Assembly: GCA_963726665.1 (NCBI GenBank)
Contig: CAVSDW010000014.1
Coordinates: forward strand, 11,248-75,247
DNA from: RPQJ01 sp963726665
GTDB lineage: Bacteria > Pseudomonadota > Gammaproteobacteria > Steroidobacterales > Steroidobacteraceae
DNA length: 64,000 nt
Reading direction: 5' to 3'
Position numbers and translations under genes: made by a program. Shown one piece after another: positions 54,564-62,839 of this stretch; the first letter of the stretch is position 1, and each line of letters begins with the position of its first letter. The notes beneath the pieces were generated by a model. It made no database searches, was not told the origin of the DNA, and saw nothing but the letters and a program-made list of their open reading frames with translations.

Positions 54564-55092
54564 TCGAGTACTTGACCGCCGCGCGCTCCTCTTCGCCGCG
54601 GCCCTGGATCACGTCCTCCGGGTAGACGAAGTCGCGCTCGAACGCGAGCCCGCAGTTACGCATCACGCGCTGCGAGCGCAGGTTGCCCGCAAGCGTGCGC
54701 GCCGTGACCTTCGGCGCCTCGACGCGCATGAAACCGTGCTCGATCACCGCCAGCGCCCCCTCGGTCGCGAAGCCGTGGCCCCAGGCCGAGCGCGCGAGGC
54801 GATAGCCGAGCTCCTGCTCGCCTGCATCGAACCGGTCGGGCCGCAGATGGAACCAGCCGAGGAACTCGCCGTTGCTGCGCTCCTCCGCCGCCCAGTAACC
54901 GAGCTGCGGCGTCTCGGCGTAGATCGAGAACCAGCGCGGCAGGATCACGTCCTCGTAGGTGGCGCGCGGGGTCGGCACTCCGTAGGTGATGTAGCGCATC
55001 ACCTCGGGGTCGGAATCGAGCTCGACCAGCCGGTCCAGGTCGTCCGGCACGAATCGGCGCAGCCGCAGCCGCCGCGTTTCCAGTACGATCAT
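54529..55092 (-). CDS. GNAT acetyltransferase, RimJ/RimL type
   Basis: A 187-residue acyl-CoA N-acetyltransferase beginning MIVLETRRLRLRRFVPDDLDRLVELDSDPEVMRYI, the opening typical of the RimJ/RimL-like ribosomal-protein or antibiotic acetyltransferase group. The acetyl-CoA site region is ELGYRLARSAWGHGFATEGALAVIEHGF, followed by VTARTLAGNLRSQRVMRNCGLAFERDF. The substrate is unknown. It is divergent from the secretin-N gene, with 26 bases between starts. Confidence 0.87.
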   Translation of the reverse strand: MIVLETRRLRLRRFVPDDLDRLVELDSDPEVMRYITYGVPTPRATYEDVILPRWFSIYAETPQLGYWAAEERSNGEFLGWFHLRPDRFDAGEQELGYRLARSAWGHGFATEGALAVIEHGFMRVEAPKVTARTLAGNLRSQRVMRNCGLAFERDFVYPEDVIQGRGEEERAAVKYSITRPAWLALRA

Positions 55093-55118
55093 CGAATGCC
55101 CTCGCCCACGGTGCGATC

Positions 55119-56018
55119 ATGACCGAAGCGACCCGGTTTTTCCCAGGCGGCCTCGACGCCGCCCCCAGGAACCGCAGGCTGCACGGGCTCTCGAGGGCCT
55201 GCACGCTGCTGCCCCTCCTGCTCACCTGCGCGGTGGCGGTCGCACAGGACATGCAGGTCATCGACCTGCATTATCGCCGTGCCGACGAGGTCATTCCCGT
55301 GCTGCAGCCACTGCTCGAGCCCGGTGACGCACTCACGGGCATGGACGACAAGCTCTTCGTTCGAGCCGACCCGGCCACGCTTTCGAGGGTCCTGCAGGCG
55401 ATCGAGGCGATCGACCACCCGCAGCGACAGCTGCTGATCACGGTCGGACAGGGAACGGTGACCGAGGTCGCGGCGACCGACGTCCGCGGTGCCGCGACGG
55501 TGTCGAGTGGCGACGTGTCCGTCGGCGTGAATCGCCCGCCCGGCGCAGACAGCTCCGCGCAGGTCGTCGTGGCGGGACGACGCCAGCAGGCGGACATGCG
55601 CAACCTGAGCAGCGTGCGCGCGATCGAAGGCATGGAGGCGTACGTGGCCACCGGCCAGGAGATCCCGTTCAACTCGACCCAGGTCACGCCCGGCTGGGGT
55701 GGACCCATCGTCACGCAATCGACGACCTTTCGCGACGTGAGCACCGGTTTCTACGCGACCGCGCGCCTGAACGGCGACACGGTCACGCTCGTGATCTCGC
55801 CGCGCCAGCAATCCTACGACCGGGCGCGCGGCGGCACGATCCACACCGCCGGCACGGATTCCACGGTCACCGCGCGACTCGGCGAGTGGGTGGAGCTCGG
55901 CGCGGTACGCGAGTCCGGATCGGCTTCGGACAGCGGGCTGCTGGTCTGGGGCAGGCGCTATGCGCAGTCGCAGTACTCGGCGTGGCTCAAGGTGGACGAG
56001 CTGCCCGCGGATCACTGA
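55119..56018 (+). CDS. Secretin N-domain (NolW-like) periplasmic protein
   Basis: A 299-residue protein with a late signal sequence (LLPLLLTCAVAVAQ). A domain like those at the N-terminus of secretins follows: MQVIDLHYRRADEVIPVLQPLLEPGDALTGMDDKLFVRADPATLSRVLQAIEAIDHPQRQLLITV. A second part (VATGQEIPFNSTQV, FYATARLNGDTVTLVISPRQQ) resembles the beginning of the secretin domain, but there is no channel-forming C-terminus and no lipid anchor. No other type II/IV pilus gene is adjacent. The function is unknown. Confidence 0.75.
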   Translation: MTEATRFFPGGLDAAPRNRRLHGLSRACTLLPLLLTCAVAVAQDMQVIDLHYRRADEVIPVLQPLLEPGDALTGMDDKLFVRADPATLSRVLQAIEAIDHPQRQLLITVGQGTVTEVAATDVRGAATVSSGDVSVGVNRPPGADSSAQVVVAGRRQQADMRNLSSVRAIEGMEAYVATGQEIPFNSTQVTPGWGGPIVTQSTTFRDVSTGFYATARLNGDTVTLVISPRQQSYDRARGGTIHTAGTDSTVTARLGEWVELGAVRESGSASDSGLLVWGRRYAQSQYSAWLKVDELPADH

Positions 56019-56039
56019 CCGGGGCACCACCGGCCGCGC

Positions 56040-57605
56040 TCAGAGCTGCGATTCGATCGGCACCAGCCGGAGCAGCGTCGCGCCGATGCGGCGGCTCACG
56101 CTGGCGTCCGGCTCCCGCTCGAGCTCACGGTCCTCGCCGTTCGTCCGGTCGTGCCACACGAGGCCCCGCCTGGGATCCATCACGACGTGGTAGCTGAGTT
56201 CAGGCGAGGTGTTTTCCTCGAACTGCGAGCGCAGCTGCCCCGCCAGTTCCGGGCTGTCCACCAGCACGCCCATCTCGGTGTTCAGGTTGGCCGATCGGGG
56301 GTCGATGTTCATCGAGCCGACGAACGCCCATCGGTCGTCCACAACCATGGCCTTGGTGTGCAGCGTGGCGCCCGTCGACCCGAGCAGGCTCACGTGCCGC
56401 CCTGTCGCACCATCGCCGGCGCTGCGCTTCATCTCGTAGAGCTCGACGCCGCTCCTCAGCAGTTCCTTGCGATAACGCGTGTAGCCGACATGAACGGCGA
56501 CCACGTCCGTCGCGTCGAGCGAATTGGTCAGCACCTCGACCCTGACGCCGCGCTGCGCGATGGCTGCGAGGCCTTCGGCGCCTTGCTTCCCCGGCACGAA
56601 GTACGGCGAGACGATCAGCAGCTCTTGCCTGGCCTCGTCCATCACCCGGGACAAGCCCTCCAGCACCTGCGACGCCCGCAAACCCTGCTCGCTGGTCCCG
56701 ACTTTCGAGGGATCGTCCACCAGCACGCGGATGTCGCGAGCCTCGATCGGGCTCGGCGCCGCCGCAATCAGTTCGGCGCGCTTCGCCGGATCCCGCAGCG
56801 CCATGACATACGAGGACGCCCCCGCCTCCGTCCTGAATGCCTGGGATTCACTGAGCAGTTTCTGCAGGTCCGCGTCGGTCGGCTTGCGGACGTCGAACGA
56901 CGATACGGGGATCGCGTCGGGACAGTTCCAGTACTCGTCGAATGCGCGGCTCACCTGCTCGACGACCGGGCCGGCCAGCACGAGGTCAGTGTCGCTGAAG
57001 TTCGACTGGTCCGATGCGCCGAAGTACTCGTCGCCGACGTTGCGCCCGCCGACGATCGCGACCCGGTTGTCGGCGATCCATGCCTTGTTGTGCATGCGGT
57101 GGTTGAGGCGCGTGCCTCTCACGAGGTACTCCGCCACCTTGCCGAGCGTGCCGTACCGGCTGTAGAAGGGATTGAAGATCCGCACCTCGAGGTTCGGGTG
57201 CAGGTCCATGACCTGGAACAGGTCGTGCCTGGCCCTCGCATCGAGGTCGTCCAGGAGCAGGCGCACGCGCACGCCCCGCTCGGCGGCCAGCAGCAGTTCC
57301 GAGGCGAGCAGCCTGCCGGTCAGGTCGTCGTACCAGGCGTAGTACTGGATGTCGAGACTGCGTTCCGCGGCAGCGGCCGTGCCGGCGCGATAGGCGAATG
57401 CGACGGCATTCTGCTGCACGAGCTGCAGCGCCGAGACCGCGGGCTGGTCGCCGATTCTCGCGAGCACCATGTCGTCGAGCCGCGTCGACTGCGCGGGTGG
57501 AATGGCGTAGCTCTTCGCAATGCCGTCGAGGCGCGGCGCGGACGCGCAATGCGCGAGCAGCGGAAGGACGCCGAGGACCAGCCAAGGGCGCCCGATCAGG
57601 CTCAC
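56040..57605 (-). CDS. Phospholipase D-family lipoprotein, cardiolipin-synthase C-like
   Basis: A 521-residue PLD-superfamily protein with a lipobox (LPLLAHC, Cys20) and two HKD motifs: HNKAWIADNRVAIVGGRN (near 170) and HTKAMVVDDRWAFVGSMN (near 415). The blocks SLDIQYYAWYDDLTGRLL and IVSPYFVPG and the overall layout match the ClsC/YmdC group of cardiolipin synthases, although lipid attachment is unusual there and would put the enzyme at the periplasmic face. It lies beside the lipase-like gene on the same strand with a 12-base gap, suggesting a joint role in lipid handling. Confidence 0.87.
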   Translation of the reverse strand: MSLIGRPWLVLGVLPLLAHCASAPRLDGIAKSYAIPPAQSTRLDDMVLARIGDQPAVSALQLVQQNAVAFAYRAGTAAAAERSLDIQYYAWYDDLTGRLLASELLLAAERGVRVRLLLDDLDARARHDLFQVMDLHPNLEVRIFNPFYSRYGTLGKVAEYLVRGTRLNHRMHNKAWIADNRVAIVGGRNVGDEYFGASDQSNFSDTDLVLAGPVVEQVSRAFDEYWNCPDAIPVSSFDVRKPTDADLQKLLSESQAFRTEAGASSYVMALRDPAKRAELIAAAPSPIEARDIRVLVDDPSKVGTSEQGLRASQVLEGLSRVMDEARQELLIVSPYFVPGKQGAEGLAAIAQRGVRVEVLTNSLDATDVVAVHVGYTRYRKELLRSGVELYEMKRSAGDGATGRHVSLLGSTGATLHTKAMVVDDRWAFVGSMNIDPRSANLNTEMGVLVDSPELAGQLRSQFEENTSPELSYHVVMDPRRGLVWHDRTNGEDRELEREPDASVSRRIGATLLRLVPIESQL

Positions 57606-57617
57606 CGACGTGCGCCG

Positions 57618-59084
57618 TCAGCCGCCTTGCCCGGGGAATACGAAGCCATCGATGCGTTCGATCATGTACCCGTGGAACGGGTTGCTGCGCTGCCTCGTGA
57701 GCACCCAGTCCGGCACCGACAGCACGCCGTTCTCACCGTGTACCTGCACGCGGCCGAGCTGCACATGGTTGGTCCCGCCCTCGGCTTCGTAGCCATAAAG
57801 CGAGTCGTCCGGCGGGAACGGCAACGCCACGTGCGACAGCGAGAAAATCTGCGCCGGCCACGACCGGTCGAGGAGCCGCGAGGACTGGCTCTGCGAACCC
57901 GGCTCTGCACGCAGTTCCTTCACCTGCAGCGTGGACGGGTCCTCGTTCGTGATCACCGTGAGCCTGAAGGACCGGTCCGGCATGGAGAGCAGCTTCTGCG
58001 TGAGGGGGCCGGGGTCTGCCACCAGCAGCGCCTGGATCTCCGAGTAGCGGTTTACGTCGAACAGCACCAGTTCGTGCGACTCCGGCGCGAGGTGCTCGAA
58101 CAGGGCATCGACCACCGCCGGCGCGACGATGGTGGCGTCCACCGTCGAGAGAAACGCGAGCACGGGCGGGAAGCCCTTGATCTTTCCGCCTGCCGCAAGC
58201 TTCTTCACCCGCTCCGCGAGCCCGCTCGTGAGTCGCTGGGTCTCGCCCGCGGCGTGGAAGCTGAACGACGAATACTTGTACGGGTCGAACTCGGTCTCGA
58301 TGACCTGCCACGCGGCACGGCCGAGCCCGGGCACCGACGAGATGCCCGTGCGCATCCGGGCGACGACGGCGAACGGGGAGATGCCGATGGCGGGTGACAG
58401 GAGCACGAGTCCCGCCGGCCGGGGGAGTGCCGGGTCCTCGATCGCCGACACCGTGTAGTCGACCGCGAGCGCCGCGCCGTTCGAATAGCCGACGAGGTAG
58501 ATGGGCCGGTCGGGGCCCATCTGCCGGCGCAGGTCGCGCACGGCCATGCGCACGGCCGCCTCCATGTCCTCGATCTCGAAGCTCAAGAGGCCGGAGGGTG
58601 CCGTGCCGTGGCCCGGCATCCTCAGGCCCACGACCTTGAGGCCCCTGGATGCCAGGTGCTCGCCGATCGACCGCATGCTGTACGGAGAGTCGGTGAGTCC
58701 GTGCAGCAGCAGTGCGGCGCCCGACGGGTTCGCGGGCGTGATCTCGAAGGTGTGGTTCCAGTTGGTGGGCCACACCGCCGGGTCGCTGCGGCTCCCGCTC
58801 GCGTAGCGATTGAACGGGTTGCGCTCGGACGGCTGGACCTTGTCGAGAATCCTGGCCTTCAGCTCCGCATAAAGGCGGTCCTCGAGCTGGCGATAAGCCG
58901 CAATCGAGGTCACCTCGCCGGCCTTGGCCGCCGTGAACTCCTGCTCCAGGATGGCCGTATGCCAGACCTTGGGCTCCGGCCCGTGGGTCAGGAAGTAGAC
59001 GTAGCCCCCGGCCAGGATCAGGACCAGCCCGATCAGCACGGAGCCGAGGGCCGAACGCATCAGGCGGAACAAGGACTTGAACAT
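57618..59084 (-). CDS. Membrane-anchored alpha/beta-hydrolase (lipase-like)
   Basis: A 488-residue protein with an N-terminal membrane helix (LGSVLIGLVLILAGGYVYFLT). A serine-hydrolase domain follows: oxyanion region LLLHGLTDSPYSMRSIGEHLASRGL, GHGTAPSGLLSF, nucleophile GYSNG, and later acid/base residues around FLSTVDATIVAP and NPFH. It resembles monoacylglycerol-lipase-type hydrolases. The start at 59084 opens the membrane helix; the frame is open 42 bases further. It is probably co-transcribed with the phospholipase-D gene. Confidence 0.82.
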   Translation of the reverse strand: MFKSLFRLMRSALGSVLIGLVLILAGGYVYFLTHGPEPKVWHTAILEQEFTAAKAGEVTSIAAYRQLEDRLYAELKARILDKVQPSERNPFNRYASGSRSDPAVWPTNWNHTFEITPANPSGAALLLHGLTDSPYSMRSIGEHLASRGLKVVGLRMPGHGTAPSGLLSFEIEDMEAAVRMAVRDLRRQMGPDRPIYLVGYSNGAALAVDYTVSAIEDPALPRPAGLVLLSPAIGISPFAVVARMRTGISSVPGLGRAAWQVIETEFDPYKYSSFSFHAAGETQRLTSGLAERVKKLAAGGKIKGFPPVLAFLSTVDATIVAPAVVDALFEHLAPESHELVLFDVNRYSEIQALLVADPGPLTQKLLSMPDRSFRLTVITNEDPSTLQVKELRAEPGSQSQSSRLLDRSWPAQIFSLSHVALPFPPDDSLYGYEAEGGTNHVQLGRVQVHGENGVLSVPDWVLTRQRSNPFHGYMIERIDGFVFPGQGG

Positions 59085-59217
59085 CTGGCGCACACCGTTC
59101 GGCCCGACGGGCCGGCGCAGGATCATAGAGCATTTGCGGCGCCTCTCGTAAAACCCGCATGTCGGTCGCGCGGCCGGTGTAGGACCATCGGCCGGTCCCA
59201 GGGAACGGGTTCACGTG

Positions 59218-59658
59218 ATGTCGCGCAACCGCAATCCGCAGATCCTCGCCTACATGACGCCGTTCCCGTTCTCGATCGACGTGGACGCGCCGCTGGCCGA
59301 GGCACACGCCTTTCTGCGTGAACGCCACATCCGCCACCTCCCGGTGACGGAGCGAGGCGAGCTGGTCGGCGTCCTCACCGACCGTGACATCAAGCTCGCG
59401 CTCGGCCCCGACCTCGGCTCACCGCCGGAACGGGAGCTGGCAGTACGCGACGTGTTCCAGCCCGAAGCCTACGTCGTGGACGCAGGCGACCTGCTCGTCA
59501 CCGTCGCCGCCACCATGGCGGAACGGCACCTGGGCTCGGCCCTGGTGACACGCGGCGGCAAGCTGGTCGGCATTTTCACGACCACCGACGCCTGCCGCGC
59601 GCTTGCGCGGGTCCTGCGCGAGCAGCACCCCGATCGGGGGCCCGACGAGGTGGCCTGA
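59218..59658 (+). CDS. CBS domain pair protein
   Basis: A 146-residue protein made almost wholly of two CBS domains: ILAYMTPFPFSIDVDAPLAEAHAFLRERHIRHLPVT...LVGVLTDRDIK and RDVFQPEAYVVDAGDLLVTVAATMAERHLGSALVT...LVGIFTTTDACRAL. It probably binds AMP, ATP or a related ligand as a small regulator. The next gene starts three bases after its stop, so they are co-transcribed. Confidence 0.9.
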   Translation: MSRNRNPQILAYMTPFPFSIDVDAPLAEAHAFLRERHIRHLPVTERGELVGVLTDRDIKLALGPDLGSPPERELAVRDVFQPEAYVVDAGDLLVTVAATMAERHLGSALVTRGGKLVGIFTTTDACRALARVLREQHPDRGPDEVA

Positions 59659-59661
59659 ATC

Positions 59662-60588
59662 GTGGACGGCAAGACTGACGCCGATGCGAAGGTCTTCGGG
59701 TCACCGGGCCCGTTCAATGCCGCATGCGCGGACCGGCTGCGCGAGGCGGCGGCGCTGCTCGAGGGCCAGGCCGCCAATCCGTTCCGCGTGTCGGCCTATC
59801 GGCACGCGGCCGACACGCTCGCGGGGATGACGGACGACATCGGCCCGATCATCGAGCGCGACGGCGCTGAAGGCCTCGAGGCCTTGCCGCACATCGGCCG
59901 CGGTATCGCCGGCGCGCTGGTCGAGATGTGGCGGACCGGACGCTGGGCGCAGCTCGAGCGGCTGCGCGGCAGCGCCGACCCGGTGCAGCTCTTCACGCTG
60001 CTGCCCGGCCTCGGGCACAGGCTGGCCGAGCGCATCCACGACGAGCTGCACGTCGACACGCTGGAAGCGCTCGAGGTCGCGGCCTACGACGGCCGGCTCG
60101 AGAACGTGCCCGGCGTCGGCGAGCGTCGCGCGGCGGCGATCCGCGCAGGCCTGCAGGCCATGCTGTCGCGCGGACGTGCGCGGCGCCGCGGGCTGGCGAT
60201 GGGCCCGGGCGGGACGGAAGTCGCGATCCAATCGGTCGCTGCCCAGCCGCCGGTCGCGGACCTGCTCGCCGTGGACCGCGAGTACCGCGAGAAGGCGGCG
60301 CGGGGCGAACTGCCCACGATCGCGCCGAAGCGATTCAACCCTTCGGGCGAGGCGTGGTTGCCCGTGCTGCACGTCACGCGGGACGGGCTGCACTACACGG
60401 CCCTGTATTCCAACACCGCGCTGGCGCACCAGCTCGACCGCACGCGCGACTGGGTCGTGCTCTTCTTCTACGACGACGACCACGTCGAGGGGCAGCACAC
60501 GATCGTCACGGAGACCCACGGAGCGCTGGCCGGCCGGCGCGTGGTGCGCGGCCGGGAAGCCGAGTGCGCAGCGCACTACGCGAAATAG
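59662..60588 (+). CDS. Helix-hairpin-helix DNA-binding protein related to the PolX N-terminus
   Basis: A 308-residue protein. Residues 20-165 match the HhH region of family X DNA polymerases: LREAAALLEGQAANPFRVSAYRHAADTLAGM, then GLEALPHIGRGIAGALVEMWRTG, LFTLLPGLGHRLAERIHDEL and LENVPGVGERRAAAIRAGLQ. The nucleotidyltransferase palm and PHP domain are missing. The C-terminal 100 residues (AWLPVLHVTRDGLHYTALYSNTALAHQL, WVVLFFYDDDHVEGQHTIV) form an unrelated beta-rich domain. The start is GTG at 59662. It may bind DNA gaps or hairpins; the pairing with a CBS protein is unexplained. Confidence 0.75.
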   Translation: MDGKTDADAKVFGSPGPFNAACADRLREAAALLEGQAANPFRVSAYRHAADTLAGMTDDIGPIIERDGAEGLEALPHIGRGIAGALVEMWRTGRWAQLERLRGSADPVQLFTLLPGLGHRLAERIHDELHVDTLEALEVAAYDGRLENVPGVGERRAAAIRAGLQAMLSRGRARRRGLAMGPGGTEVAIQSVAAQPPVADLLAVDREYREKAARGELPTIAPKRFNPSGEAWLPVLHVTRDGLHYTALYSNTALAHQLDRTRDWVVLFFYDDDHVEGQHTIVTETHGALAGRRVVRGREAECAAHYAK

Positions 60589-60662
60589 GGACCCGCAGGG
60601 AGATCTCTTAGCCGATTTCCAGGCAGGCAAAGGGGCGGGCAGGAGGGTCGGAAGGGTCCCTA
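60586..60662 (+). other. Inverted repeat and otherwise empty intergenic region
   Basis: TAGGGACCC at 60586 overlaps the stop of the HhH gene, and its exact reverse complement GGGTCCCTA is at 60654. They could form a long-loop 3' hairpin, but no T run follows. From here to 60880 (about 290 bases with no gene) I see no further motif. Confidence 0.35.
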
Positions 60663-60880
60663 CCCGCTGCTGCCGATCGAGCCTGCAGAAGCGGACCATA
60701 CTGAGCGGCGAAGAACGGCCAGCAACGGGCCTTCGATAGGCTCGAAGAGCACGATCAAGAATGCACTGCCTGGCGCTCCACGAGGCCCGCTGCCTCCACG
60801 AGCTGGTAAAGCGGTGGGCGGCACTGTGCTGGGCCGCGTTCAGGGCGAGAGCAGGCCGCGGCTCGAGCGGTCAGCGCGCC

Positions 60881-61618
60881 TTACATGCTCTCCCTCTCCG
60901 TCGGCTGCTCGATGGCTTCCAGCAGATTCGTATCCAGCGCGGGAATCTCCAGCAGGCTCCTCGCATCCTCGACCAGCGGCTGGACCTGCTCATGCAGCTT
61001 CAGCGACAGCGCGTGCAGGTCGCGATAACGGTTCACCAAGGTCGCGGCATTACGCAGCACGTCCGCTAACCTCTGATCCTGCTGGCGCTTCTCGGTGCGA
61101 AGCGTATTCAGCGCGGACTCGACTTGGCGACGCGCATCCGCTTCTTCCCGCTTCTGCTTCTTGAGCGTGTTCATCTTCTTCAGGACGTTTGTGGGCGTGT
61201 CTGCCAGCGACGTGTTGATCGCCTTGAGAGACATCTCGCTCTCGGTCAGACGGTCCTTGACCTTCTGCAGGTTCGTCGCGGCGGCAGCGCGCTGGTTGGC
61301 CATCTGCTGAACCGCGCCGTCGTACGCGGCTTTCGCCTCGGTAGCCGCTTTCTGAGCAACTGCCAGGCCCTGCTCGCCCTCGGCTAACTTCTTCTCGAGC
61401 GCAGTGATGGCGGCCGTCGCCTCTTTCTTCGCATTGACGAGTTCGGTATCCGCCTTGGCGACCTTCTTTAGCGCCGCTTCGAGTGCTTCCTTCAGCTCTT
61501 CCTGCGTGCACTCCGGGTCGAGCTCGAGCGCCTCCGTGGCCGCTCGCATCAGGATCTGCTTGCTGATGGCGAGCTCTTTCCAAACTTTCAATTGAAGGTC
61601 TTGCTGCGTTTGACTCAC
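60881..61618 (-). CDS. Coiled-coil protein of unknown function
   Basis: A 245-residue protein predicted almost entirely helical with heptads over residues 40-200 (ELKEALEAALKKVAKADTELVNAKKEATAAITALEKKLAEGEQGLAVAQKAA and ESEMSLKAINTSL). It has no signal, membrane segment or catalytic motif. The start is GTG at 61618 with GAGGAA upstream. Its base composition is visibly less GC-rich than the neighbours, with many AAG and GAA codons, which suggests recent acquisition. I do not recognise a family. Confidence 0.7.
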   Translation of the reverse strand: MSQTQQDLQLKVWKELAISKQILMRAATEALELDPECTQEELKEALEAALKKVAKADTELVNAKKEATAAITALEKKLAEGEQGLAVAQKAATEAKAAYDGAVQQMANQRAAAATNLQKVKDRLTESEMSLKAINTSLADTPTNVLKKMNTLKKQKREEADARRQVESALNTLRTEKRQQDQRLADVLRNAATLVNRYRDLHALSLKLHEQVQPLVEDARSLLEIPALDTNLLEAIEQPTERESM

Positions 61619-61620
61619 AT

Positions 61621-62111
61621 CGTTCCTCGCAGGCCATGGAATGGATAGATCGGGGCAGCGAATTGTAATCCAGAGCCAGTCAGGCCGCGCGGGGCCGGAT
61701 CAAAACCCGTTCGGTGTGTGCAAATAGATGACTCGATCCCTGAGATAGAAAGCTTCCGTGGGGGTCTTCAGGCTGCTTGAGCTCCCCGGCGCCAGGCGGA
61801 CGCTGGGTGGAGGTCTGCTCCGGGTCGGCTGCAGGCCTAGGAGCCTCTGCTTTCGGGAGCAGGTTCGGGGTCGCTGCCCCGGGGCTGGGGAAAGCAGTCC
61901 GTCGCGTAGGCGCAATATCGGCCACAACCGGCCGTAACGCGTTGTCACCGATAACGGTCGTTCGATGGCGCTGTCGACCCGATAAGGACTGTGTGCGTTC
62001 CGCGTGAGACTACATAGCGTCGACCGAAGATCTCCAGTCTCGTTCGGCAGCACCATGTGCTCAATCCGCAAAGGATTGCGTCGCACTCAGGGTGCGCCCG
62101 CCCGCTTGAGC
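61621..62111. other. Gene-poor region with lower GC
   Basis: About 490 bases with no gene I can defend. Open frames exist on the minus strand (for example 61700-62086, 128 codons), but the translation is Arg/Ser/Leu rich with no recognisable block and no good ribosome site. Together with the coiled-coil gene this patch differs in composition from the rest and may be acquired DNA. Confidence 0.4.
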
Positions 62112-62142
62112 GGGGCCGCCGGCGGCGTGCGCCGGCGGCCCC
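62112..62142 (-). terminator. Strong hairpin after the osmC-like gene
   Basis: GGGGCCGCCGGC (62112-62123) and its exact reverse complement (62131-62142) form a 12-bp GC-only stem with a 7-base loop. It begins seven bases beyond the stop of the osmC-like gene. No T run follows on either strand, so it may protect the mRNA end or be a weak terminator. Confidence 0.5.
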
Positions 62143-62149
62143 GGCTGCT

Positions 62150-62733
62150 TCAGCTTCGCTGCACCCGCCGGATCGTCACCGGCACCGGCCGGGAAATCGT
62201 GTCGGTAATGGGCGAATGCCCGTGCACGAACTTCAGCAGCTCGTCGAGTGCCGCGTCGGTGCAATCGGCCTTGATGTCGATGTCGACCGTGATCTGCTGG
62301 AATCCCGCCCGCACTGACTTGTCGAGATCGAGCAGACCCTGCAGGTCGACGTCACCGCAAGTTCCGTGCGATCGACTCGATGCGAATGCCACGCGCGGCG
62401 GCATGCATCACCGTGGTCGTCGTCACGCAAGCGGCCAGCGCGTGCAGCAGAAACTCCCCTGCGCCGGCGCCTTCATTGTCCCCGAGCAGGACGGGCGGTT
62501 CGCTGCTGATGTATGTGAACGGCTTGCTGCGCGAGCGGTCCTCGGCACCGGCGCCGAAGAAGCCCTGGACTTCCGAGCGGTTCACGACACCGTCGATCCA
62601 CCGGTTGTGGACCCGGAATTCGAACTTCGCCAGCGTCTTGTCGTGCTTGATCGCATCGACTGTCCGGACCAGGGCTCCCACGTCGAGTCCGTTGAAGCGA
62701 TCGTCCGCAGGTCGTGGCTGCCTGAGTCGTCAT
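62150..62733 (-). CDS. OsmC family protein (frameshifted as read)
   Basis: An OsmC/YhfA-type protein of about 195 residues after repair. Recognisable parts are FRVHNRWIDGVVNRSEVQGFFGAGAEDRSR, FTYISSEPPVLLGDNEGAGAGEFLLHALAACVTTTTVMHAAARGI (the conserved region with the reactive Cys of Ohr/OsmC proteins) and the C-terminal HGTCGDVDLQGLLDLDKSVRAGFQQI. Frame slips near 62690 and 62362 are each cured by one CG (GATCGCTTC and GATCGCACGG). AAAGGAG precedes the ATG at 62733. It lies divergent from a GlxA-type regulator. Function is probably organic-peroxide or redox related. Confidence 0.82.
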
Positions 62734-62839
62734 GTCGGTTCTCCTTTGGGTGGTTGAGACGCGGCACAACGATAGTGGCCGCGGCCTGGCGCGTAAGCAG
62801 CATTCTTGCCACTTTCGGTTCTCCTGTGCCACCCTGGCC

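Noticed and set aside
61700..62086. 128-codon minus-strand open frame in the gene-poor patch
   Set aside because: Arg/Ser/Leu-rich, no recognisable block, no good ribosome site. Kept only as a remark on the region.
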